Positions 1 to 8,274 of a stretch of DNA of 38,758 nucleotides are shown here, one piece after another (the stretch's first letter is position 1; every line of letters starts with the position of its first letter). A model generated the notes under the pieces. The model was not told where the DNA came from. It did not search any database and saw only the letters and a list, made by a program, of their open reading frames with translations. The stretch comes from Arthrobacter sp. efr-133-R2A-120 (lineage in GTDB: Bacteria > Actinomycetota > Actinomycetes > Actinomycetales > Micrococcaceae). Made by a program: the position numbers and the translations under genes. The stretch lies in contig NZ_JARVRF010000044.1 in assembly GCF_030209835.1 (NCBI RefSeq), positions 1-38,758 of the forward strand, given 5' to 3'.

Positions 1-113
1 AAGACGCCGGCATGGACCGCCTCCACGGCGCCCCCGAAGCCCTCGCCAACCTCAAGAAGTACGACTTCCCGCCCTCCCAAACCAGCTTCGACGCCGCATT
101 CAGCCAGGACTAA
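1..113 (+). CDS. 3' end of an unrecognised protein (partial)
   Basis: The window opens inside a reading frame that runs to a TAA at 111-113. The visible tail (about 36 residues) contains AGMDRLHGAPEALANLKKYD and ends in SFDAAFSQD, hydrophilic and without membrane character. I do not recognise the family. The neighbouring convergent DeoR regulator makes a sugar-catabolic enzyme a possibility, but that is context only. The start is outside the window. Confidence 0.5.
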   Translation, partial: DAGMDRLHGAPEALANLKKYDFPPSQTSFDAAFSQD

Positions 114-185
114 GGACGTTCAAGGAGCGACTGCCTGCCCGTGTGCATTGCCGGTCTTCTTGAATGAGCCGTGGAGACTCATGAT

Positions 186-959
186 TCAAACCACAACTAC
201 TTGCACCCCACCGGCGCTCAGTCGTTCAACCACCTGCTCAGGCACTGCCGCGTCAGTCACCAAGATGTCGATTGACTCCAACGGACAAACTGCGGCCATG
301 GCCGAGCGGGAGAACTTGCTGCTGTCAGCAACCAGAATCGTCCTTCTGGAGGCATCAATGATGGCTCGCTTGACGGCAGCGTCCTGGAGATCGTGCGCCA
401 TCACACCATCTTCCGGCGATGCCCCGCACGGCGAAATGATGGCTGTGTCGAACCGAACAGAGCGGAGTGATGCCTCCGCCAGGGGCCCCACTATCGATCC
501 CTCATCATGGCGAACGGACCCGCCGGGGGTAATGAGATTTATCGTGGAGTTTCCGAACAAGGCGCCGATCGCCTGGACTGAAAACGGCATCACGGTGAGC
601 CTGGTGCCGACGAGGACACGGGCTATCTCAACGCAGGTCGTGCCGCTATCGAGGGCCACGGCCTCACCGCTTCGGACCAGCTTGGCAACCGCTGCCGCCA
701 GAAGTTGTTTGGTTTCCGCGACTTCTATTTCCCTCATGGCGTACGGAAGTCCCTCTCCGAGCATCATCATGCTCACCGCACCGCCGCGTGTCCGCCGTAA
801 GACACCGGCCTGGGCAAGGTGTTCCAGGTCGCGGCGAATGGTCACTTCAGAAATGCCAAACTCCTCGGACAGCCCGGCCACGTCGACCTTCCCATCCCTG
901 TTCAGTCGCTCCAAAATGCGCTCGTGCCGTTTGGTTCCATTCATGATCAAATGATACAT
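186..959 (-). CDS. DeoR/GlpR-family transcriptional regulator
   Basis: A 257-aa protein of normal family length. The N-terminus has the DeoR winged helix-turn-helix (RHERILERLNRDGKVDVAGL, then the recognition helix SEVTIRRDLEHL, about residues 10-50). The C-terminal part is the DeoR sugar-phosphate sensor domain, with the ligand-loop sequence VALDSGTTCVEIAR. Family members usually repress carbohydrate operons and are released by a phosphorylated sugar. Start is ambiguous: ATG at 959 or ATG at 944 (MNGTKRHE), neither with a strong ribosome binding site. The gene is divergent from the MFS gene at 1048, and a direct repeat (942-973) sits over its start, suggesting it represses itself and the transporter. 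Confidence 0.9.
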   Translation of the reverse strand: MYHLIMNGTKRHERILERLNRDGKVDVAGLSEEFGISEVTIRRDLEHLAQAGVLRRTRGGAVSMMMLGEGLPYAMREIEVAETKQLLAAAVAKLVRSGEAVALDSGTTCVEIARVLVGTRLTVMPFSVQAIGALFGNSTINLITPGGSVRHDEGSIVGPLAEASLRSVRFDTAIISPCGASPEDGVMAHDLQDAAVKRAIIDASRRTILVADSSKFSRSAMAAVCPLESIDILVTDAAVPEQVVERLSAGGVQVVVV

Positions 960-973
960 CGAACATGATCAAA
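942..973. promoter_or_regulatory. Candidate DeoR operator: two direct repeats 22 bp apart
   Basis: CATGATCAAA occurs at 942-951 and again at 964-973. The match extends three more bases with one difference (TGA against CGA). The repeat period is 22 bp, about two helical turns, and the core TGATCA is palindromic. The repeats overlap the start of the deoR-type gene and lie 75-106 bp upstream of the divergent MFS start. DeoR-family proteins commonly bind direct repeats, so this is the best operator candidate here; the protein-DNA link is inference. Confidence 0.55.
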
Positions 974-1047
974 CGAAACCTAGTAATGTCTATTAGCAAC
1001 TTGGGTCTCCACACCGCGAGTCGCCGACCCTATCTAAAGGACTTCCA

Positions 1048-2295
1048 ATGGCTGCATCTCTCAGCAACACTTCCCCGCAACTGCTACGGGCACGATCAGG
1101 TGTTTTCGGAGCATTCGCCATCGTCGGGTTCCTCACGGCGATTTGGCTAGTAAACATCCCCGACATCCAGCAACGAACAGGAACTTCCCACGCTGTTCTC
1201 GGCGGGCTGATCCTTTTGCTTGGTCTCGGTGCGCTCATCTCGATGCAATTCGCAGGGCTTCTCATCAAGCGCTTCGGCAGCAGAACTCCGACGCTGATGG
1301 GCCTTGGCCTTCTCCTGGTCTCAGTGAACCTTCCCGGCATGGCTTCAGATGCTCTTAGCTTGGGCATCGCACTCTTCATTTTTGGACTCGGTCACGGCCT
1401 AACAGACGTCGCGATGAACCAGCACGCGGTGGTGGTCGAGCGTGGCTATCGACGGCCGATCATGTCCGCCTTCCACGCGTTCTTCTCACTCGGCGGAGCC
1501 TTGGGTGCTGTCACAGGGGCTGCTGGCCAGGCGATCCACCTACACGTGTCATGGATCCTACTGGGCGCCGCCCTGCTGGGCCTGATTGGTACCGCTTGGT
1601 CGGCATTCTCGATGCTTCCGAAAGCCTCTGAGGAATTGCTCGATTCACACGAAGACCCCGCTACATCGGGCGAGACAGCCTCCCCAGACCATCTAACGGC
1701 ACCCAAGCGCAGAATGCTGGCCCTTGCACTACTCGCGTTTTTGGTGCTGCTCTCCGAAGGCGCAGCTAATGATTGGAGCGCACTTCAAACCGTTGAGCAT
1801 TTGGCCGAACCGGAGGCGGCAGCTGCGTTGGCGTATGGGGCCTTCGCTGCCGCGATGACCCTTGGCCGACTCCTTGCGGACCGTGTTTCACATGCGGTCG
1901 GACCCGTCAAAGTCGTGAGATTCGGATCTCTACTTGCGGCAGCCGGAATGCTCGTCGTGGTCGCGTCTCCCTTCTATCCCTTGTCCCTCTTCGGTTGGCT
2001 GCTTTTCGGCTTGGGCCTCTCTGGGATCATTCCGCAGGTTTACACTGCGGCCGGGAGTATCGGCCGATCAGATGCGGGCAAGACGCTCTCGCGCGTTGTG
2101 AGCTCCGGGTACATCGGGCTTCTAGCGGGCCCCGCGATCATTGGATGGCTGGGCGGCATCTTCGGCCTGACCTTAGCCTTCTTGCTGCCGTTGCTCTTCT
2201 GCGTCGTGGGAACATTCCTGGCCTCGACGGTGACCACGGACAACGAAACTCCGGCAGGGCTTGCACTCGCCGCGAGTAGGGACGCGCGAAGCTAG
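1048..2295 (+). CDS. MFS transporter (YbjJ-like)
   Basis: A 415-aa polytopic membrane protein with about 12 hydrophobic segments and a hydrophilic central loop near residues 190-225, the usual 6+6 MFS layout. The stretch MNQHAVVVERGYRRPIMSAF followed by HAFFSLGGALG is characteristic of the YbjJ/fucose-permease-like group. AAAGGA at 1036-1041 is the ribosome binding site and fixes the ATG at 1048. The substrate is not visible; the divergent DeoR regulator suggests a sugar or related metabolite. Its expression is probably controlled by the repeat at 942-973. Confidence 0.9.
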   Translation: MAASLSNTSPQLLRARSGVFGAFAIVGFLTAIWLVNIPDIQQRTGTSHAVLGGLILLLGLGALISMQFAGLLIKRFGSRTPTLMGLGLLLVSVNLPGMASDALSLGIALFIFGLGHGLTDVAMNQHAVVVERGYRRPIMSAFHAFFSLGGALGAVTGAAGQAIHLHVSWILLGAALLGLIGTAWSAFSMLPKASEELLDSHEDPATSGETASPDHLTAPKRRMLALALLAFLVLLSEGAANDWSALQTVEHLAEPEAAAALAYGAFAAAMTLGRLLADRVSHAVGPVKVVRFGSLLAAAGMLVVVASPFYPLSLFGWLLFGLGLSGIIPQVYTAAGSIGRSDAGKTLSRVVSSGYIGLLAGPAIIGWLGGIFGLTLAFLLPLLFCVVGTFLASTVTTDNETPAGLALAASRDARS

Positions 2296-2347
2296 ATCGC
2301 GCCTGCAAAGCCCAGGACTGAGGGGCTTCATGACAGAAACGAGTGCC

Positions 2348-2611
2348 TTACTCCCTGGTTTCCCAGGGGAAGGATGCAACACGCTTCAGCGCCTTCTGAA
2401 TCTCCCCTGCTTGAGATTCGAGCCCGAGGTCCGCAACATGTCCCAAGCCGTATGTGAGCCACTTCCGCCCGAATTCCCGCTGCTCCATCGACAGGACGGG
2501 CTTCCTTGAGAGATCCAGGGCCCTTAAGACACGCTGGCGAGCCGTCGGCCGCCAATCGAACCATCCCTGGATCAGCTCTGCCACCACTTGGACAATGATT
2601 TCCGCAATCAT
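2348..2611 (-). CDS. Small hypothetical protein, 87 aa
   Basis: The frame stays open further upstream, but the ATG at 2611 is preceded by GGGAGG with a 7-nt spacer (GGAGG-CGATGAA-ATG), so translation most likely starts there. The protein begins with an amphipathic or hydrophobic helix (MIAEIIVQVVAELIQGW), followed by a basic segment (RPTARQRVLRALDL) and a soluble tail ending FPWETRE. I do not recognise the family. It is convergent with the MFS gene, with 52 bp between the stops. A GATAAT hexamer on the minus strand at 2657-2662 could be its -10. Confidence 0.55.
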   Translation of the reverse strand: MIAEIIVQVVAELIQGWFDWRPTARQRVLRALDLSRKPVLSMEQREFGRKWLTYGLGHVADLGLESQAGEIQKALKRVASFPWETRE

Positions 2612-2956
2612 TTCATCGCCTCCCAGGTGGAGCCCTGCCAAGGTTCGCTCAGCACTATTATCTGCCCTGTTCTTGCCTCTCGGAGTGCTCTTCTGCCCAC
2701 GTCCGATCGCTTCTGTAACCGAAAGTCCTAAGCCGGAAACTATAGTCATGACAGCAGGCATCGCGCCGCTGTTTGTGAAATCAATTCGGGGGCCAATCAA
2801 ACGTAGGCAACCGCGAGATTCGCAGCGAAGACTTTTGCAGAGGGCGTACCTTTTCCGTGGACACAAACGATTAAAAGAGTGCGTACAAAACCGAGCCAGC
2901 CCTCGCGAAGCCCGCGTGACAACGGGGCGCGGTACAACCCGGGAAAGAACACATCA
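2612..2956. other. Intergenic stretch without a recognised gene
   Basis: About 345 bp between two divergently oriented small genes. The frames crossing it have no recognisable protein sequence. The only signals I can point to are the minus-strand GATAAT (2657-2662) and the ribosome binding site of the small minus-strand gene at its left edge. It presumably holds both promoters. Confidence 0.4.
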
Positions 2957-3277
2957 ATGACACTCACTGCCGAGGCCACACTCACGCTAGAAGAGATCGC
3001 CGTCCGCTTCAGCCCCGACGGCATCCCGTTGGCCGTTCGATATGACGGCAGCATCTGGGCCGTGGATCCCGAGGCCGGCGCCGAGCACTGGTTCGGGCAC
3101 GGAAGCTGGCGGGATGGCAGCGACTCGGCCGCCGCCGACAGCGAAGGCCTCGCATCCGTTGAGTACTGGCGGCTACAGGTCCGCCTCAACTCCGACTCCG
3201 CATTGCGTACTTTCCATCTGCAGCGGAATCTGAGCTCCCCGGACTGGTTTCTGGCCGACATCACCGACGCTTCCTAG
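2957..3277 (+). CDS. Hypothetical protein, possibly DUF6504-like
   Basis: A 106-aa soluble protein starting MTLTAEATLTLEEIAVRF. It contains VRYDGSIWAVDP, a tryptophan-rich stretch and a WRLQVRL...FHLQR...WFLADI pattern. Small actinobacterial proteins of the DUF6504 type have a similar RF...W.V...W.....Y.V layout, so I suggest that family with low confidence. The ATG at 2957 is chosen because the protein-like sequence begins there; the ribosome binding site is weak. Function unknown. The isochorismatase remnant follows 22 bp after its stop. Confidence 0.5.
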   Translation: MTLTAEATLTLEEIAVRFSPDGIPLAVRYDGSIWAVDPEAGAEHWFGHGSWRDGSDSAAADSEGLASVEYWRLQVRLNSDSALRTFHLQRNLSSPDWFLADITDAS

Positions 3278-3299
3278 AAACCCCATACTCCGCACGTAG

Positions 3300-3475
3300 T
3301 CGGAGGCCCAGCCCTTCGCCAAAGATACCTGGGGCGGATCATTCCACGACGCCTTCCAGCCCCGGCCGGGTGAAATCGTCATCCACGAGCACTGGGGATC
3401 GAGCGGATTCGCCAATTCCGACCTGGACCTGCAGCTCAAGCAACACGGCATCCGCCGCATCATCCTGATCGGTCA
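3300..3475 (+). pseudogene. Isochorismatase-family hydrolase remnant
   Basis: One frame reads PFAKDTWGGSFHDAFQPRPG and then EIVIHEHWGSSGFANSDLDL followed by QLKQHGIRRIILIGQ. This is the middle of an isochorismatase-like cysteine hydrolase (the EHWGSSGFxNxDLDxQLKQHGI block). A TAG (3297-3299) closes the frame on the left, so the N-terminal half with the first catalytic Asp is missing. On the right the homology stops at IGQ, exactly where the stop of the convergent zinc-finger gene lies (3473-3475). The catalytic Cys region that should follow (normally GxxxxxCxxxT) is gone. This is a gene fragment, not a functional enzyme. Confidence 0.75.
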
Positions 3476-3820
3476 GTGCAGTCGCTGCTGCCAGTCAGCC
3501 GGGACGCGCAGGGCCGGGCCCGGAACGCCTTGATCGAGCGGGTGATGCGCCGGCGGTTCAAGTTCCGGTCCGGCGAAAAATGCAGAGTCGGGATAGCTGA
3601 AGAACCAGTCCTCGCCCGGTTCGAAGCTGCGGATGACCGGGTGGCCGCTGGATTGCGCATGCGCCGTGGCGTGCTGCCCCGGCGAGTTGTCGCAGCAGCC
3701 GATGTGCCCGCACTGGGCGCACCGCCGAAGGTGCAGCCACCAGCCTCCATTGGCCTCGCATTCAACGCAACCAGGTCCGCTGGGTGCAATCGAAACGTCG
3801 ATTCCTAGTTCTGCATTCAT
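3473..3820 (-). CDS. UBP-type zinc finger protein
   Basis: A 115-aa protein starting MNAELGIDVSIAPSGPGCVE. It carries a ZnF_UBP pattern of Cys/His residues: GCVECEANGGWWLHLRRCAQ, then CGHIGCCDNSPGQHATAH and SGHPVIRSFEPGEDWFF, the usual end of the domain (residues about 17-85). In bacteria these are small stand-alone zinc-binding proteins of unknown role. The ATG at 3820 has AGGGAAG five bases upstream and was preferred over an upstream ATG at 3859. Its stop abuts the isochorismatase remnant, marking a recombination joint. Confidence 0.85.
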   Translation of the reverse strand: MNAELGIDVSIAPSGPGCVECEANGGWWLHLRRCAQCGHIGCCDNSPGQHATAHAQSSGHPVIRSFEPGEDWFFSYPDSAFFAGPELEPPAHHPLDQGVPGPALRVPADWQQRLH

Positions 3821-3907
3821 TGTGGCTTCCCTCGTATCGGAGTGCCTCTGGACCACCAACTACTTTACGCCCGGCTATTTCGCGCCGAATGAACACTGGC
3901 CTCGTCG

Positions 3908-4828
3908 TCAGCGCGGCCGGCGGGCCGGATCCACCTCCAGCGCGGCTCGGTCCCAGCGGCCCGTCTCCGCGGCCGCCTCGTAGGTGGATTGCAGGAACCG
4001 CAACAGCGCCTTGTCGGGGTTCGACGCCGTACGGACGTTCTCATGCGGGAGGAGGTATAGCCTGCCGTCATTGTTGTAGGCGACGCCATCTGTGTCGTTC
4101 ACATATTCGGCGTAGCCGTCGGGCTCGGGATAGGAATAGGCATAGAAGGCTCCTTCGTCCCCTCCCCCGGGCCAAAACCCGCAACTGCTCAGCTCATGGG
4201 AGTAGCCCTCCACCATTACCCAGTCTGCGCAGTTCGGGACGCCTCCGGGGTGGGTCGGCGCCGCCCGTCCGGAGAAGCGCGCGTAGGCAAGGTCCATGCC
4301 TCCCCAGAAGAAGTGGACGGGACTTGCCTTGCCCCTGAACCGGGACCTGAATTCATTCAGGACCCGGTCCGACTGGACCAATTGCCGCCAGAACAACCCG
4401 ATGGCCTCGGAGTCGTAGGTGGCATGCTGATGGTCCTCGGCGAATGGTATGGCCGGGTCCACCTCGTTCGGGATACCGCGGATAGACGCCTCGATACCGA
4501 GCCGGCCCAAGGCCTCGAATACCTCGGAATGGAACTCGGCCACCGACTTGGCTCCGAGAACGACGAATGCTGAAGTTCCGTTGCTGGAGCGTATGCGGAG
4601 CCTGTGCTGAAGGAAGTCGAACTCGATGTCGTACGCACCGCGGCCGTACGGGATCATTGATGTCGTCAGTCCGCGCGGAGTGACGTACAGCGTCACCTGC
4701 CACCAGTGGTTCAGCATCGGTGCGTGCGCCATGCGGATTTTTCCGATGATCTGGGTCCACATGTGCACGGTCTCCCGGCTCGCGGTCCAATCATCGACCC
4801 GAAGCCGGGGCCATCCAGGGTGAGCCAT
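3908..4828 (-). CDS. DUF5996 family protein
   Basis: A 306-aa soluble protein. The N-terminal ETVHMWTQIIGKIRMAHAPM, LNHWWQVTLYVTPRGLTTS, the central FDFLQHRLRI and the C-terminal FFWGGMDLAYARFSGR, SHELSSCGFWPGGG and EGAFYAYSYPEPDGY are hallmarks of DUF5996. Length matches the family. GGAGG lies four bases before the ATG at 4828. The biochemical function is not known. It is followed on the same strand by the zinc-finger gene 87 bp downstream. Confidence 0.88.
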   Translation of the reverse strand: MAHPGWPRLRVDDWTASRETVHMWTQIIGKIRMAHAPMLNHWWQVTLYVTPRGLTTSMIPYGRGAYDIEFDFLQHRLRIRSSNGTSAFVVLGAKSVAEFHSEVFEALGRLGIEASIRGIPNEVDPAIPFAEDHQHATYDSEAIGLFWRQLVQSDRVLNEFRSRFRGKASPVHFFWGGMDLAYARFSGRAAPTHPGGVPNCADWVMVEGYSHELSSCGFWPGGGDEGAFYAYSYPEPDGYAEYVNDTDGVAYNNDGRLYLLPHENVRTASNPDKALLRFLQSTYEAAAETGRWDRAALEVDPARRPR

Positions 4829-4907
4829 CTGGCCTCCAAACTGGTCTATCGAGGATGTCCACTCGTCGGCTGCGCACGAATGAAGGTTCGTGGTTGGTAG
4901 GGGATGG

Positions 4908-5414
4908 CTAAGGAGTGCCCGGATGGGCTTTGTGTGGATCTCCCGAAGTCGTGCGATGGAGCAGGGCCAACGCTCGCGTGACCGATATGTCCGCCCGGGC
5001 GACGAGCAACGCTGTCAGCAAGGCTGCGGCAACGTGCGTGTCCAGCATCAAATCCGGTGAGTGCCCGGACGCCACCAAAGGGGTCGCGGTCAGCTGCCCA
5101 GGCTGCAAACCCGTCGCTGCATGCTGATGTTGGGCAGGCGCGCCAAGCAAGAAGGTCCCGGAGAGCCGGTCGAAGGCCAGATGCAGAACCTGCTGGGCCA
5201 GGCCGCAGAGAACGAGCAATAGCCAACTCGGTAGGTTGATCCGAGCAAGCAGCGAAGCACACATGCTCAGCAGAGCCGTCAGCGCGATCAGCACCGGAAT
5301 CCCGGGAGACACGCCACCCGAGACCAGGTGGGCCACCAGGCCCAATCCGACTGCCACGGGCCCGACTTCCCATCCCGGGAATCTCGGACGTCGGCGGGAT
5401 CCCTGCGCAACCAT
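4908..5414 (-). CDS. Hypothetical membrane protein
   Basis: A 168-aa protein from the ATG at 5414, chosen because GGAGAGG precedes it closely; the frame is open up to an ATG at 5537 (209 aa). It has three or four hydrophobic segments (VGPVAVGLGLVAHLVSGG, VLIALTALLSMCASLLARI, WLLLVLCGLAQQVLHLAF and a C-terminal LDTHVAAALLTALLVARAD) and a His/Gln loop (GAPAQHQHAATG). Similar small membrane proteins with a His-rich loop occur next to YcnI/copper genes in actinobacteria, but no such neighbours are here. Function unknown. Confidence 0.6.
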   Translation of the reverse strand: MVAQGSRRRPRFPGWEVGPVAVGLGLVAHLVSGGVSPGIPVLIALTALLSMCASLLARINLPSWLLLVLCGLAQQVLHLAFDRLSGTFLLGAPAQHQHAATGLQPGQLTATPLVASGHSPDLMLDTHVAAALLTALLVARADISVTRALALLHRTTSGDPHKAHPGTP

Positions 5415-5583
5415 CCCACCCTCTCCCTCCATCATCGGACAGCCGATCGCGCGGAGCACCGCTCCCCCACGCTGTGCTCGGCTTCCCTCCATAGTGCCGC
5501 CGTTTCGCACCCGAAGGAACACTTGGCGGGAGCTCACGTCCAGACTCCGTGGTCGCTCAGGTAGCGCGAGAGCTGGCGCGCCG

Positions 5584-6225
5584 TCAGGAAGACCACGCCG
5601 CTTGCCGTCTTTTCCTGTCCCAGACAGTCCAGGCGATGAGGGCGGCGAAAACGATCACTGCCAGGGCGGCAGAAATCCCCACCATGACATCAATAGGCAG
5701 CAGATAGACCAGGACGGCTCGCGTGCTGGCTTCAGCAATCAGTCCCGCACCCCAAACGGCGGAAACCTTTAGGTGCCACCGGTGCGCCGCCGGGTTGCTG
5801 TGGAAATCCCGGTCCATCTCCCCGGCACGCTCCGGTCTCCACGTCTTGGCTGCGTCCAATGTCAAGGGATGTCCCAGCGCGGCAAAAGCGAGGAACGAAA
5901 TACCCATGCCACCGGTGATAGCCGAGTCCTTGAGGAGGAGAAACCGCGGGTCACCAGTGAGGAAAGACAGACCCAGGCCGAGTCCGAAGATGATGACCAT
6001 CAGCATCGCAAACGGGTTCAGGGAATGTCGCTTCAACGCGGTCCACAACAGCCGGCAGCCGGCGGCCCCGGTCGCCGTCAGCAGCGCGACCCAGTCCGTA
6101 GCACCGGCAAGGTGCAGGACGTAGTAGGCAGCCAGCGGTAACCCAACGTCCCACGCCAGGCCGCGGACCAGCGTGCGCATCATCAACACCGGACGTTCCC
6201 GTCCCGAAGCCTGCTCAGCGTTCAT
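5584..6225 (-). CDS. VC0807-like membrane protein
   Basis: A 213-aa membrane protein starting MNAEQASGRERPV. It has five or six hydrophobic segments, with SLNPFAMLMVIIFGLGLGLS, FLTGDPRFLLLKDSAITGG and ALGHPLTL forming the signature of the VC0807 family (DPRFLLxKxS motif). The frame extends upstream to 6378, but that part is arginine-rich and unlike the family, so the ATG at 6225 is preferred; its ribosome binding site is weak. Function of the family is unknown. Confidence 0.72.
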   Translation of the reverse strand: MNAEQASGRERPVLMMRTLVRGLAWDVGLPLAAYYVLHLAGATDWVALLTATGAAGCRLLWTALKRHSLNPFAMLMVIIFGLGLGLSFLTGDPRFLLLKDSAITGGMGISFLAFAALGHPLTLDAAKTWRPERAGEMDRDFHSNPAAHRWHLKVSAVWGAGLIAEASTRAVLVYLLPIDVMVGISAALAVIVFAALIAWTVWDRKRRQAAWSS

Positions 6226-6523
6226 CAGGGGTGTTCCATCCTTTTCCGGATGCGGCTCTTCAACAGCGCTCCGGCTCCAGCATTCTTCCCAAGAAGACCG
6301 ACGACCATGCAGTCGGCAGCGCTGTTGCGGGGTATCCCCCGCACCAGTGACGGGGAATCGACGCAACGGGGACCGCACCGAAATCGGTGATCACGGAGCT
6401 GCCATCTTCAGCTTCCCTCCGCCCGTGACAGCGAGCTTCACAGGCCAGCAACGCCATGGTAGGTGCGAGCAGGAAACCGCGTCAACAAGCACCGCAATGG
6501 CTTGAATCGTCCCCGGATGCTCC

Positions 6524-6835
6524 TCAATTTCCGGCCAGGATTCGTTCCGCCTCCGGAAGCCACGGGATGCCTTCTTCCAGTTTCGCCACAACGCGTTCGA
6601 TGAGCTCGTCGATGATCTTCGAAATGGAGAGATCCACCCCACTTTCCCTCAGTATCCGCGCTGTCGCTGGCATAGCCTGCCCGACTGTGGCCCGGGCGTC
6701 TAGCGTGGTCCAAACGATTCCATGTTCCTGCGCCAGCTCCGTCTGGGCGGCTAGCCAGTACGGCTTCGTGTCGACGAGCGTGCCGTCCATGTCCCACAGG
6801 ACCGCCTGCGGGCGGCGCTCGTTGTCAGAGGTCAT
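6524..6835 (-). pseudogene. HAD-family phosphatase, N-terminal fragment
   Basis: The 103 residues begin with a good HAD motif I (VLWDMDGTLVDTKPYWL, nucleophile Asp in DMDGT) and the start of the cap domain (GIVWTTLDARATVGQAMPAT). The frame stops right after GIPWLPEAERILAGN, where intact relatives continue for another 110-120 residues with motifs II-IV. The catalytic Lys and the Asp pair are absent. No continuation was found in the other frames downstream. It is probably a truncated, inactive gene rather than a small protein. Confidence 0.7.
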
Positions 6836-7107
6836 GGCGGTGTCCGTCTTGGAATGTCTGGCCTAGGGCAATGCGACGCTGATGTGATGGTCGTCCCGGG
6901 GCTGCGCGGTTCGGGACGCTGCCCCGGAGTCGGAGGAAAAGTCTGAGCTTAGCCCGACGACGCTGACTCTGGCCGAGGGCATTCGCGCGCAGTATTTCGC
7001 TGGGTGTGGCTACGCCGGGGAGGTGCTGGAGACCGCGCCGGATGTTCTCCTGGAGGACAGCTCGACATGTTCGACGCCGGCGTCCCGGGCCCGCGTGGCG
7101 GACCTGA
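6836..7107. other. Intergenic stretch, possibly decayed coding DNA
   Basis: About 270 bp between the HAD fragment and the UPF0303 remnant. One plus-strand frame reads LAEGIRAQYFAGCGYAGEVLETAPDVLLED, which has the look of protein but no family I can name and no start codon. It is probably part of the same decayed material as the flanking remnants. Confidence 0.3.
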
Positions 7108-7284
7108 CCGCCTCCGCGGGCGCGAGGCAGGCTCGAAGACAACGGATGGTTCGATGAAGCGCGCTATGCCTCCCACGGCGGGGCCTTCCCGATATTCGTC
7201 AAAGGCACCGGGCACGTCGCCACCGCAACAGTCTCCGGACTCCCGCAAAAAGCCGACCACGACCTCGTGGTCGAAGCACCGAAG
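7108..7284 (+). pseudogene. UPF0303 / heme-degrading-domain protein, C-terminal remnant
   Basis: From about 7135 one frame reads EDNGWFDEARYASHGGAFPI, then FVKGTGHVATATVSGLPQKA and DHDLVVEA. This matches the C-terminal half of the UPF0303 (GlcG/HbpS-like, 'heme-degrading domain') family, whose members end in YAAHGGxFPIxVxGxGxxGTxTVSGLPQxxDHxLVVEAL. An in-frame TGA at 7105-7107 and the absence of the N-terminal part show it is a fragment. It runs into the 3' side of the convergent aldo/keto reductase gene. Confidence 0.7.
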
Positions 7285-7311
7285 CCTGGGTGGGTCCTCC
7301 TTCTCTTTGTC

Positions 7312-8193
7312 TTACGCTTCGGGGATGACCATGGCGAAGCGTTCCTCGCGGGCTACGTCAGGGTCCGGTCCGTTGCGCACGCCGGTGTCGAGCGCGTCGA
7401 TGGCGGCGAGTTCGTCGGCTCCGAGCTCGAAGTTGAACACGTCGAAGTTTTCGGCGATGCGTGCCGGGTTGGTCGACTTCGGGATGGCCGAGCGGCCCTG
7501 TTGCAGGTGCCAGCGGAGCATGACCTGTGCGGGACTCTTGTCATGTACCCGTGCGATGGCGGCGATTGCAGGGTCCTTCATGACGTTCCGGCGCTCCTCA
7601 CCCCAGCCGGGGTAGAAGGTGATCCCTCCGATCGGGGACCAGGCCTGGGTAAGGATGCCGTGCCCGGCGTCGGCGGCCTGGACCTCCCGCTGGGTGAAGT
7701 AGGGGTGAAGTTCGATTTGGTTCACCGCCGGGACGACGTCAGTCGAGTCGAGCAATTGCTTCAGGTGGTGCGGCATGAAGTTGCTGACGCCGATCGCCCG
7801 CACTCGCCCATCGGCGAACAGGGTCTCCAGCGCCTTGTATGCGGCGATGGTTTTCTCGAACCGGTCGGGTGCGGGCTGGTGCAGGATGAATAGGTCCAGG
7901 TAGTCGACGCCGAGCTTGCCCGTCGCTTTGTCCCAGGCATGCAGGGTCTGCTCGTAACCGTAGTCGCTGACCCAGACCTTGGTCTCGACGAACACCTCCG
8001 GACGATCCAGGCCGGAGGCGCGGATGCCTTCACCGACTTCCCGTTCGTTGCCGTAGGCTGCGGCGGTGTCGATGTGCCGGTAGCCGGTGGCCAGCGCGGC
8101 CTCGACGGCCGCCGTCGTTTGCTTCGGGGCGCTTTGAAAGACGCCCAGTCCCAGGGCGGGCATTGTGACGCCGTTGTTGAGTGTTAGTTCCAT
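7312..8193 (-). CDS. Aldo/keto reductase
   Basis: A 293-aa NADPH-dependent carbonyl reductase of the 2,5-didehydrogluconate/prostaglandin-F-synthase type. The catalytic tetrad is visible: Asp and Tyr in HIDTAAAYGNEREVG, Lys in FVETKVWV, His in LFILHQPAP. The cofactor end is AIPKSTNPARIAENFDVFNF. The ATG at 8193 has AAAGG seven bases upstream; two earlier in-frame ATGs (8199, 8241) fit less well. It lies 81 bp downstream of the MFS exporter on the same strand, so the two probably form an operon under the divergent XRE regulator. Confidence 0.92.
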   Translation of the reverse strand: MELTLNNGVTMPALGLGVFQSAPKQTTAAVEAALATGYRHIDTAAAYGNEREVGEGIRASGLDRPEVFVETKVWVSDYGYEQTLHAWDKATGKLGVDYLDLFILHQPAPDRFEKTIAAYKALETLFADGRVRAIGVSNFMPHHLKQLLDSTDVVPAVNQIELHPYFTQREVQAADAGHGILTQAWSPIGGITFYPGWGEERRNVMKDPAIAAIARVHDKSPAQVMLRWHLQQGRSAIPKSTNPARIAENFDVFNFELGADELAAIDALDTGVRNGPDPDVAREERFAMVIPEA

Positions 8194-8274
8194 GTCCATG
8201 CCTTTCACGGTATGCAGATGTGCGGGATTGTGGGAGGGCACGTCAGTACCCCCTTGAAGTGGTGGTCGGGTGGT

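Noticed and set aside
148..954. 268-residue plus-strand frame opposite the DeoR gene
   Set aside because: Serine/threonine/arginine-rich shadow of the DeoR gene.
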